Shown in pieces: positions 40,665-49,420 of a stretch of 52,974 nt of DNA (position 1 is the first letter of the stretch; each line of letters starts with the position of its first letter). Position numbers and translations under genes: made by a program. Source of the stretch: Rhodospirillaceae bacterium TMED23 (GTDB lineage: Bacteria > Pseudomonadota > Alphaproteobacteria > Rhodospirillales > UBA2165); NCBI GenBank assembly GCA_002168115.1, contig NHCC01000012.1, positions 204,755 through 257,728 on the forward strand. Reading direction: 5' to 3'. The notes under the pieces are model-generated. The model searched no databases and had not been told where the DNA came from. It saw nothing but the letters and a program-made list of their open reading frames with translations.

Positions 40665-41160
40665 ATTTGTTCCAAAAAAATTAACTAAAGATAGCTTCAA
40701 ACCTTTCGGCCAAGTTATAGAACGAGATGGAGCAGAGAGGATTTTAATTAATCAAGGTACAACTGAGCGTTTTCATGATTTAGCAAATATTGATATTAAA
40801 AGTAATAATGGTTTCCCAATGATAAGCATATTCCGCGGTCAACCAAGGCCTGAACCAATTAAAATTAAGATGATGGAACGTCATCCCCTGGGGTCTCAGG
40901 CATTTATGCCCTTACAAAATAAGTCGTATTATATAGTCGTCGCTGAAGAAGCTGCAGAGGTGGGCCCAGAAGACCTAAATATATTTTTTGCTACGGGAAA
41001 TCAGGGTGTCAATTATAACCGTAATATTTGGCATCACCCACTACTTGTTTCTCAGAAGAATCATGAATTTCTTGTCATTGATCGCGGTGGTTTAGAAGAT
41101 AACTGCGAGGAGCACTGGTTTACGGAGAAACAAGGATTTGCTCAACTTAATATCAAATAA
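40654..41160 (+). CDS. allA: Ureidoglycolate lyase
   Basis: FKPFGQVIERDGAE, MMERHPLGSQAFMPLQNKSYYIVVA and GVNYNRNIWHHPLLV. The ORF opens at 40636, but the Met at 40654 gives the usual N-terminus. Confidence 0.94.
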   Translation: MVFEFVPKKLTKDSFKPFGQVIERDGAERILINQGTTERFHDLANIDIKSNNGFPMISIFRGQPRPEPIKIKMMERHPLGSQAFMPLQNKSYYIVVAEEAAEVGPEDLNIFFATGNQGVNYNRNIWHHPLLVSQKNHEFLVIDRGGLEDNCEEHWFTEKQGFAQLNIK

Positions 41161-42019
41161 AAGGTATCTTGGACTTTTTCTGGCACTATCTAGCGCCGCT
41201 AGTTTTATGATATCCAATACCTTTGCAGGCGTATCTTACCAAGACGGGGTTAACCCGCTTACCATATCGGCTACCAGATTCATACTTCCTGCAATTGCAT
41301 TAGTTATCCTTCTAAAAATTCTTAAAATTGATTTAGTGTTACCTAAAAGACCCGGTTTAATATGCATATTACTTGGTGTAATTACGGTTATTTACACGAT
41401 AGCCCTGTTAAATGCGATTGAACTTCTGCCTTTTGCAATAGCAATCCTTATTTTTTATCTTTTTCCAGTTCTTACTGGGCTCACTCTCTCAATTATAGGG
41501 GTAGCAGATACAACATTTAGAACGGCTGCAACCACATTAATTGCATTTTTTGGCTTAGCTCTGGCTCTTGGAGTTGAGTTTACTAATTTAGATGGCTTAG
41601 GCATGATCTATGCTTTGGTTGCTGCTATAGGCCTTGCCTCTGTCTCAGTAATTAGCAGCCAATTAATGAGCAACCATGACCCAAGAAAGATAACTTTATA
41701 TATCTGCGTCTATACGACATTATTGATGGCCTTCATTAGTCTTGCTAATGGAAAATTGGCCCTTCCAGTCACATTTCAAGGTTGGACCAGTGTTATGATT
41801 TCTATAATTTTCTACGCTTATGCAATGATCTCATTTTTTATTGCTATTTCAATAATCGGTGCCGGCGACACAACTTTTTATTCAAATTTTGAACCCATTT
41901 TAGCCGTAGCCTCCGGTTTTCTATTTTTAGGTCAAAATCTTGTAATGTTTCAATACATTGGTATATTAATAGTTGTAGTAGCCTTATTTCTCTCTGAAAA
42001 TAAAAGTAAATCCAACTAA
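41138..42019 (+). CDS. EamA-family (DMT superfamily) transporter coupled to allA
   Basis: Multi-spanning, two EamA repeats; starts inside the allA 3' end (TTG start). Confidence 0.85.
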   Translation: MLNLISNKRYLGLFLALSSAASFMISNTFAGVSYQDGVNPLTISATRFILPAIALVILLKILKIDLVLPKRPGLICILLGVITVIYTIALLNAIELLPFAIAILIFYLFPVLTGLTLSIIGVADTTFRTAATTLIAFFGLALALGVEFTNLDGLGMIYALVAAIGLASVSVISSQLMSNHDPRKITLYICVYTTLLMAFISLANGKLALPVTFQGWTSVMISIIFYAYAMISFFIAISIIGAGDTTFYSNFEPILAVASGFLFLGQNLVMFQYIGILIVVVALFLSENKSKSN

Positions 42020-42750
42020 CGTCCGCCGGTCACATCAATATTAGTTCCCGTAACATAAGATGCTGCATCAGAGAGCAACCAAATAATTGATTGTGCCACC
42101 TCCTCTGGTTGACCTACTCTACCCATTGGTAAACTCGGCCCAACTTTAACAATCCTTCCCTCAGGCTGAATTTCTGTATCTATCACCCCTGGACTTACGG
42201 CATTTACACGGAGTCCCTCTCCCGCAACCTCCTGAGCCATACCCCACATAAAGCTATCCACAGCGCCTTTGCTCGCTGCATAAGGGACACAAAAATTAGG
42301 TGCCCCGATTCTAGACGCAGCTGATGAAATAAATACGATTGATCCACCTTCTCCACCGTGTTTCTTAGACATATGCTTTACAGACTCGCGAGCTACTAGC
42401 ATCATAGCTGTTACATTAATATTTATAAGTTGTTGTATCTCATCATGTTTAATTTCCTCTACTCGACAATAGGGTTCAACTATACCTGCGCTATTTACAA
42501 CACCAGAAATCATACCCAATTCCGTTTCGCATTTCTGAAATAGTCTTATGACATCACCTTCATTACAAATATCACCTGCCACAATAATAGCCGACTTACC
42601 AATTTTCCGAATTTCTTCAGCAGTTTGTTCCGCTCGTTTTCTATTATTAATATAGTTAATACAGACGTTCCAACCCGCTTTAGCTGCCAGAATTGATGTT
42701 TGGTGACCTATTCCGCGACTCCCACCGGTTACAACAAGTACTTTTTTCAT
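42016..42750 (-). CDS. Short-chain dehydrogenase/reductase
   Basis: VLVVTGGSRGIGHQTS, VFISSAASRIG, YAASKGAVDSFMWGMA and VNAVSPGVIDTE. Confidence 0.94.
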   Translation of the reverse strand: MKKVLVVTGGSRGIGHQTSILAAKAGWNVCINYINNRKRAEQTAEEIRKIGKSAIIVAGDICNEGDVIRLFQKCETELGMISGVVNSAGIVEPYCRVEEIKHDEIQQLININVTAMMLVARESVKHMSKKHGGEGGSIVFISSAASRIGAPNFCVPYAASKGAVDSFMWGMAQEVAGEGLRVNAVSPGVIDTEIQPEGRIVKVGPSLPMGRVGQPEEVAQSIIWLLSDAASYVTGTNIDVTGGR

Positions 42751-42933
42751 TAAAAACCCCTACAGTCATAATATTATTTTCAATGCTATCAAACAAAAAC
42801 CTAAATAATCACATATCTTTAAAGAATTGCATTATATACAGTTTACGGTCATATTATATGATAATTTATTAACTTTAAAATTATTGTATCTGCTCAAAAT
42901 TCCCGACGTTAATCATTTTGAAAAAATCTATCA

Positions 42934-43857
42934 ATGCAACCTACAAAAGTTATGATTCTTGGTTTTATATATGCCAGTCTTTCTACGATAATTGGCGGTG
43001 TAACTGTCGTTTTAACTCGTTTAATAATTACAGAAACAGATCCACTATCTCTCGCTTTTATTCGGTACGGAATTGGTGGAATTGCAGTAGCAATTATTTT
43101 ATATATTGTTTCCAGTCCACCTAGAATTCAATCAGGAGATCGAATAGCAATTATTCTTCTCGGGATGGTAATGTTTGCCGCGTTCCCCTATTTAATGGCC
43201 AAGTCACTAGAAGACACGACAGCCGCTCGGGGAGGACTTTTATTTGCAACAATGCCTCTTGTTACAATCGTCATTGGAGCGATGTTTAAAGTAGAGAAAC
43301 TAAACCTAACAAAAATATTAGCGGTCCTATGTGCAATGATTGGAACCAGCATCGCAATCAGCGAAAATATTGATTCAACTGCACCGAAAGCCTTAGTGGG
43401 CGACTTTTTTATGTTTCTAGGAATGATAGCTGTTTCAATATTTAATGTTTTCTCGAGACCCTACTTATTGAAGTACGGCAATTTGGCTTTAATGACCTAT
43501 ACGTTATTCTTCGGTGTAATGACTTTATTCCTATTAGCGGTAATATTTGGAGCACCTTTTAATGGATCACTGTCATTTGATATAAGGGGTTGGTCTATTG
43601 TCTTAGTTCTAGCAATTCCAGGCGGGACGTTGATGTTTTTGTTATGGGGAAGAGCACTAAGGAGCATCTCACCTACTCAGGCAGCAATCGCTACAGGTTT
43701 AAATCCTGTTACCGCTATTCTATTAGGGGCATGGATATTATATGAACCTGTAACATTCAGACTGATTGGGGGGTTTCTTCTAATTTTATTAGGTATTCTG
43801 ATTTCCTCAAGGTCAAAGATAACTCCTGAGCCCCATGTAATTTTGGCAAAAGACTAA
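42934..43857 (+). CDS. EamA-family (DMT superfamily) transporter
   Basis: Two EamA repeats, about ten hydrophobic segments. Confidence 0.88.
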   Translation: MQPTKVMILGFIYASLSTIIGGVTVVLTRLIITETDPLSLAFIRYGIGGIAVAIILYIVSSPPRIQSGDRIAIILLGMVMFAAFPYLMAKSLEDTTAARGGLLFATMPLVTIVIGAMFKVEKLNLTKILAVLCAMIGTSIAISENIDSTAPKALVGDFFMFLGMIAVSIFNVFSRPYLLKYGNLALMTYTLFFGVMTLFLLAVIFGAPFNGSLSFDIRGWSIVLVLAIPGGTLMFLLWGRALRSISPTQAAIATGLNPVTAILLGAWILYEPVTFRLIGGFLLILLGILISSRSKITPEPHVILAKD

Positions 43858-44720
43858 TGCAATCATTCAATCCACGAGTTGGGATTATTTTCATGGTTTT
43901 AGCCATGTTGGTTAATTCTTCAAAAGATGGGATAGCAAAATTATTAGCAGAGGATTATACACCTTTATCGATCCTCTTAATTCAATTTATAGCAACCAGT
44001 ATTATTTTAGGTCCACTAGTAATAAAAAAGTATGGATTAATAGCTATTATTCCTCGAAACCCCCTAGCTCAATTGATAAGAGCCTCATTTGTTACATCGG
44101 GCGTTGGATTATACTACTGGGCAATAAACTATATTAATATAGCTGACGCTACAGCCATGATATTTATAGCTCCCATAATAGTTACAGCCTTGTCTCCATG
44201 GATTCTCGATGAACCTCTAGGCATTCGAAGAACGACAGCTGTTATAATAGGTTTTATTGGGGTTCTCATTATTCTTCGACCAACTATGGAAGGTGATCGC
44301 ATTGGATACTTCATTGCGCTAGCATCAGGCATATTTCTTGGGGCTTTCTATATTGCGAACCGCAAATTATCTGGTTCAACTCCAGTTCTTTCATCGGCAT
44401 TTTACACATCCTTTTTTGGTTTAATTTTTTTAATCCCATTTTTATCACTCTACTGGGTTAAACCAGATCTTTCTGACACTGCAATATTCTTAGGATTTAC
44501 AAGTTTAGCTACCTTGGGCCAGGTTTTAATGGTGGCTGCTTTCAGTTTTGCTCCAGCAAATATTATAGCGCCTTTCCAATATTCACAGATGATTGGAGCC
44601 ACCCTAATTAGTTATTTTTTATTTGGAGCATTACCTGACCAATGGGGCTGGGTAGGTATAAGTGTTGTAATTGGAGCTGGACTTTATATTGCTATAAGAG
44701 AGGCAAAAATAAATAACTAA
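43857..44720 (+). CDS. EamA-family (DMT superfamily) transporter
   Basis: Two EamA repeats; TAATG stop-start overlap with the upstream EamA gene. Confidence 0.9.
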   Translation: MQSFNPRVGIIFMVLAMLVNSSKDGIAKLLAEDYTPLSILLIQFIATSIILGPLVIKKYGLIAIIPRNPLAQLIRASFVTSGVGLYYWAINYINIADATAMIFIAPIIVTALSPWILDEPLGIRRTTAVIIGFIGVLIILRPTMEGDRIGYFIALASGIFLGAFYIANRKLSGSTPVLSSAFYTSFFGLIFLIPFLSLYWVKPDLSDTAIFLGFTSLATLGQVLMVAAFSFAPANIIAPFQYSQMIGATLISYFLFGALPDQWGWVGISVVIGAGLYIAIREAKINN

Positions 44721-44844
44721 TCTATTTTGTTCAAATTACTATAACAAACAATGAACTACCCAAATAATTGTTTATATACCGAAGGCCTGAAGCCTAGCCA
44801 ATTTCAGAATTTTATGATACCTCAGAATAATAATATTTTTTATA

Positions 44845-46074
44845 TTGAGAATTAGAATGAATAAATCTAGAGATAAAGTCCTTATTGTGGGAGCTGGACC
44901 TGTTGGTCTCATCGCTGCCTTAAAACTCTCACAATCTGGAGTTCCTGTAATAATACTCGAGAAAGAAAGCTCACTTCTCGATGATCCTAGAGCAGCGACA
45001 ACACACCCTGCAACTCTCGAAATGCTCAGTGAGTTAGGAATGTTAGAAGAATCTGAAAAACAGGGTCTCGTATGTGATGAAATGTATTTCTGGGATCGCC
45101 CAACAGGTAAGATTATCGCCAAATTTAACCACCGTATACTAGAGGATGAGACTAAATTCCCTTATGTAGTCCAATGTGAGCAATTTAAGCTAGCAAAGAT
45201 TGCTCTAAAAATGCTGGATGAATATCCAAGTTCAAAGGTCTTATTTTCGCATGAAGTGACTGCCATTAGTCAGAACTCCGACCAAGTGGAGTTAGATGTT
45301 AAAAATGGTCAAGGCAATTATAAATTCATTGGCTCATTCGTAATTGGGTGCGATGGAGGAAAAAGTATCATTCGCAAATTCTCAGAGATAAAATTCGACG
45401 GTTTTACCTATCCCGAGAGATTTGTTGTATACACCACACCTTTTGATTTTGAGGCAGCTAGAGGATGTTGTTATCGAAATTATTACGCTGACCCAGTAGA
45501 ATGGAGTAATTTATTTAAAGTGTCCGGAGATGGGCCGCCAGGTCTTTGGCGCGCAGTTTTTCCAACGGACATGAAACAGTCTGACGAAGACGTTATGAAA
45601 GAAGAATTTGTACAACAAAAAATGCAGAAATTTTTTCCAAAATCTGGTGACTATGAAATTATTCATAGAAACGTATATACTATTAATCAACGAGTAGCAT
45701 CCAAGTTCAGGAAGGGCCGAGTCCTTCTCGCAGGGGACGCAGCTCATTTAAATAATTCAATTGGCGGTATGGGATTGAATGGTGGTATTCATGATGCCTG
45801 CAATGCCGCTGAAAAATTAATCAGCGTCTGGAAAGGCAAATCCAATATAGATTATTTGGATACGTATGATTTACAACGCCGCACTATTACGCATGAATTT
45901 ACACAAGCTCAAACAATAGCTAATAAAAAGCGTCTTGAAGCGAAAGACCCAGAGACACGTAAGAAGAATCTAGCCGAGCTAGCGGCGACAGCTAAGGATT
46001 CTAAAAGAGCTAAAAATTTTCTGCTGAATAGCTCAATGTTATCAGCGGTGCGCCGAGCAGCTACATTAAGTTAA
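44845..46074 (+). CDS. FAD-dependent aromatic-ring-type monooxygenase (UbiH/PHBH fold)
   Basis: VLIVGAGPVGLIAALKLSQSG (GxGxxG), GCDGGKS (DG motif) and GRVLLAGDAAHLNNSIGGMGLNGGIHDA (GD motif). True start may be the Met at 44857. Confidence 0.9.
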   Translation: MRIRMNKSRDKVLIVGAGPVGLIAALKLSQSGVPVIILEKESSLLDDPRAATTHPATLEMLSELGMLEESEKQGLVCDEMYFWDRPTGKIIAKFNHRILEDETKFPYVVQCEQFKLAKIALKMLDEYPSSKVLFSHEVTAISQNSDQVELDVKNGQGNYKFIGSFVIGCDGGKSIIRKFSEIKFDGFTYPERFVVYTTPFDFEAARGCCYRNYYADPVEWSNLFKVSGDGPPGLWRAVFPTDMKQSDEDVMKEEFVQQKMQKFFPKSGDYEIIHRNVYTINQRVASKFRKGRVLLAGDAAHLNNSIGGMGLNGGIHDACNAAEKLISVWKGKSNIDYLDTYDLQRRTITHEFTQAQTIANKKRLEAKDPETRKKNLAELAATAKDSKRAKNFLLNSSMLSAVRRAATLS

Positions 46075-46096
46075 TTTACATGAATAGAGAAAATAA

Positions 46097-46717
46097 ATGA
46101 CTGAACTTGATATTTATGAAAAACAGAATTTTGGTAATATAAGTGGTATTGGCTCTAATCCTGCCCTTTTAATCGTAGATTTTGTAAATGGATTTACTGA
46201 TCCCGATGAATTTGGCGGTGGCAATATTAATGATGCCATAAATAAAACATCAGAATTATTAAAATTTTCAAGACTACAGAAATTCCCAATTGCAATGACT
46301 AGAGTAGTTTATGCTGATAATGGTAGCGATAACGGTATTTTTTGTATTAAAGCACCCGCCTTGGCAAATCTAAAAGAAAGCACTGCAAGTAGCCAAATAG
46401 TTGAGCAACTAACTCCTATTAATGGCGAATATATTGTTCGGAAAACTCAACCATCAGCATTTTTTGGTACAAATCTTGTTGGTTGGTTAACCAGCAAGAA
46501 TGTTGATACAATATTAGTTACTGGGTGTACAACCTCTGGATGCGTGAGGGCATCTGTAATTGACTCAATGAGTTATAATTTTAAAACAGTTGTGGTAACC
46601 GATGGTGTTGGAGATAGGGCTATCGGACCCCACGAAGCAAACTTATTTGACATGCAACAAAAATATGCTGATTTAATGTCTGTAGATGAAATTAAACAGT
46701 ATTTCTTATGCAAATAA
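46097..46717 (+). CDS. Isochorismatase-family amidohydrolase (N-carbamoylsarcosine/maleamate amidase-like)
   Basis: ALLIVDFVNGFTD (Asp), IVRKTQPSAFFGT (Lys) and VTGCTTSGCVRASVIDSM (Cys): the D-K-C triad layout. Confidence 0.9.
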   Translation: MTELDIYEKQNFGNISGIGSNPALLIVDFVNGFTDPDEFGGGNINDAINKTSELLKFSRLQKFPIAMTRVVYADNGSDNGIFCIKAPALANLKESTASSQIVEQLTPINGEYIVRKTQPSAFFGTNLVGWLTSKNVDTILVTGCTTSGCVRASVIDSMSYNFKTVVVTDGVGDRAIGPHEANLFDMQQKYADLMSVDEIKQYFLCK

Positions 46718-46781
46718 TTTAATGTATTGTTTGATCACATAATAGGATAAAGTTTCGACATAATTTAAATTATATCAGACA

Positions 46782-47915
46782 ATGGATTTTTGGATGAAAT
46801 TATCTTACTTTATACAACCAGTTCATCCAATAAACCGCAATTATCGTGAGATCTTAAATGAAGATATAGATTCTGTTATATTGGCTGATCGTCTCGGCTA
46901 TGAAGAAGCTTTTATTGGTGAACACTTTACTGATATTGCAGAACCAATCACATCTAGTCTCATGTTCTTGGCAAGACTTGCTCCAGTGACGAATAAAATT
47001 AAACTAGGTAGTGGAGTAACAAATTTACCTGTTTATCATCCGGCTATGATTGCTGGGCATATTGCCATGATGGATAATCTCTTAGATGGCCGCTTAATAT
47101 GGGGAATAGGCCCTGGGGGCCTCCCCTCAGATATTGAAATATTTGGAAACAGAGAGTTGGACCGTAACATGAAAATGGTGGAGGTCTTCGATCAAGTTAT
47201 GAGTTTATGGTGGGGTGAACCCCCTTATAACTTAAAAGGTGAATTTTTTGAAACAACAACTAGAGAGACACTCACGCCAGAAATTGGACAAGGTATAGTT
47301 CCTAAACCATTAACTAATCCTCATCCGCCCGTTGTGGTGACAGCGCTAGCGCCATATTCTAAAGGAATAACATTAGCCACAGAAAGAGGTTGGCACCCAA
47401 TTTCTTGTCAATACGTTCAAGACCATTGGACTGCGACTCATCTCCCCAGATATTTAGAGGGCCTCAAAAATATTGGTAAACCCCAAGATCCAAGAGGATG
47501 GCGAGTTGCAAAGTGTATATTTGTAGCCGAGGACGAAAAAGTAGCCAGCAAATATGCTAAAAGTATTGATGGACCTTACGGATTTTACTTTTCAAATCTT
47601 ATGAAGAAATTATCCGGTGGAGGAAAAATTGGACTATTCGCAGCATACCCTGATCAAGATGAAAAAGAGATCACTGTTGAACAATCTCTAAAGATGCAAG
47701 TTATCGCAGGTAATCCGAATAGCGTCGCAGAGCAAATTATAGCCTTGAGAGAAAAAATAGGTGATTTTGGAACCCTTATTTATACGGGACTAGATTGGGT
47801 TAACAAAGAGCTAGGAATAAGGTCTATGGAACTAATGGCAGAGAAAGTAATGCCTCAGGTCAACGATGCCCTAAAATTAAGCGATAAAGACCTTGACCAT
47901 AAATTCAACCTATAA
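46782..47915 (+). CDS. LLM-class (luciferase-like) flavin-dependent oxidoreductase
   Basis: DRLGYEEAFIGEHFTDIAEP, IKLGSGVTNLPVYHPAMIAGHIAMMDNLLDGRLIWGIGPGG and GNPNSVAEQIIALRE. Confidence 0.93.
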   Translation: MDFWMKLSYFIQPVHPINRNYREILNEDIDSVILADRLGYEEAFIGEHFTDIAEPITSSLMFLARLAPVTNKIKLGSGVTNLPVYHPAMIAGHIAMMDNLLDGRLIWGIGPGGLPSDIEIFGNRELDRNMKMVEVFDQVMSLWWGEPPYNLKGEFFETTTRETLTPEIGQGIVPKPLTNPHPPVVVTALAPYSKGITLATERGWHPISCQYVQDHWTATHLPRYLEGLKNIGKPQDPRGWRVAKCIFVAEDEKVASKYAKSIDGPYGFYFSNLMKKLSGGGKIGLFAAYPDQDEKEITVEQSLKMQVIAGNPNSVAEQIIALREKIGDFGTLIYTGLDWVNKELGIRSMELMAEKVMPQVNDALKLSDKDLDHKFNL

Positions 47916-47945
47916 ATATTGTATCAGTGTTAAATTAACATCGGG

Positions 47946-48734
47946 TCAAGGAGTAGAGCGACGACTACCACCGTCCATATAAATAGAACTGCCATAAACA
48001 TATGAACATACTTCCGATGATAAAAAGCAGGCTACGTTAGCAATTTCATATGGCTCAGCAATGCGTCCAGCAGGCAGGCCCTCCCCTAACTGAACTAGTA
48101 ATTCCTCAATATTAACACCTTCTTTATCAGCACGCACTTTATGAATATCCCTTGCTCGCTCAGTATTTGTAATACCAGGACAAATCACATTGACCAAAAT
48201 TCCATCTTTGGATACCGCATCAGATAAAGCCCTTGTAGTATTTAGGACCATCGCATTGGCAACAGACGTCGGTAGATTAGCGCGGTTTGGGCTCACACCC
48301 GCTGCACCAGCTATGTTAACTACTCTTCCCCAATGATTCTTCTTCATATGAGGTACAACTAATTGAGACATACGTAAATAGCCGTATGACTTCAGTGATA
48401 ATGCATCGGTTATTGATTCAGTTGCCAAGTCAAGAATATCTCCCCCACCTGCTGCGCCAGCTACATTAATCAAGATATCAATCCCACCAAAATCATTGCT
48501 ACAATAATCAACGACTTTCTTACACTCTGATAGTTCAGTAAGATCAGCTGCCATGAATATGCATTTTCCGAGACTTAAATGAATATCTCTCTGAATTTCT
48601 GCTAATAATTTTTGGTTACGTGCTGTAATACAGACCTGAGCACCCTCTGCCGCAAGAGCAAGTGCACATGCCTTTCCTATACCTCTACTAGCTCCGGTAA
48701 TGATAGCTCGCTTACCTTTTAGACCTAAATCCAC
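47946..48734 (-). CDS. Short-chain dehydrogenase/reductase
   Basis: LKGKRAIITGASRGIGKACALALA and NVICPGITNTERARD. The track opens at 48791, but a GTG at 48734 is preceded by GGAGG. Confidence 0.92.
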   Translation of the reverse strand: MDLGLKGKRAIITGASRGIGKACALALAAEGAQVCITARNQKLLAEIQRDIHLSLGKCIFMAADLTELSECKKVVDYCSNDFGGIDILINVAGAAGGGDILDLATESITDALSLKSYGYLRMSQLVVPHMKKNHWGRVVNIAGAAGVSPNRANLPTSVANAMVLNTTRALSDAVSKDGILVNVICPGITNTERARDIHKVRADKEGVNIEELLVQLGEGLPAGRIAEPYEIANVACFLSSEVCSYVYGSSIYMDGGSRRSTP

Positions 48735-48896
48735 TTTTAACCTCCAATTTATTTGGAAATTAGAACTCTTAGTATTATTTAAATTTTTCACCGCATTAGA
48801 GTTAAATTTTAAAATACTTTATAATTCTAATTTTTTCGTTACTTATTTCAAAATAAGTTTCAATTTTAATAAGTTAAAATATAGGGATAATTATAT

Positions 48897-49388
48897 ATGC
48901 CAAAAATAGATTTCAATAAACACAGTTATTCCGTTGGCCGTTATCCAGAAGCATTAAAAGAATTTTATGAAGGAATAACTGACTCATGTAGACAAATAAA
49001 GGCTGGCGACTTAGCGGGACTAACCCAATTTGGTGTAAATAAGGTAATTTTGCCCCCAAAATCAGGTACATCAATGCGACACTGGCATGAGAATGAGGAT
49101 GAATTCGTAATTATAATTTCTGGTTTAGCTACACTCGTCGATAATGACGGCCAGCACGAGCTCTCTGCTGGAGATTGTGCTGGATTTAAGGCTGGTGATA
49201 ATAATGGTCACGCGATTTTAAACTATTCAGATGAGGATGTGATTTTATTTGAAATTGGAACGCGAGCCGAGCAGGAGATTGTCCATTATTCAGACAAAGA
49301 TCTCAAAGTTGATAGAAAAAAAATTCGGGGTAAAAATAAAGTCACGTTTATCACTAAATCTGGTAAAATAGTTTTTCAACCTAATTAG
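48897..49388 (+). CDS. Cupin-domain protein
   Basis: LPPKSGTSMRHWHENEDEFVIIISGLATLVDNDGQHELSAGDCAGFKAGDNNGHAILN, cupin motifs 1 and 2. Confidence 0.9.
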   Translation: MPKIDFNKHSYSVGRYPEALKEFYEGITDSCRQIKAGDLAGLTQFGVNKVILPPKSGTSMRHWHENEDEFVIIISGLATLVDNDGQHELSAGDCAGFKAGDNNGHAILNYSDEDVILFEIGTRAEQEIVHYSDKDLKVDRKKIRGKNKVTFITKSGKIVFQPN

Positions 49389-49420
49389 GAATTTTTAGCT
49401 TTTTTTCTCCCCTGTTCCAT

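Noticed and set aside
49389-49420. Possible terminator between the cupin and CocE genes
   Set aside because: T-rich stretch present, but no convincing stem precedes it.
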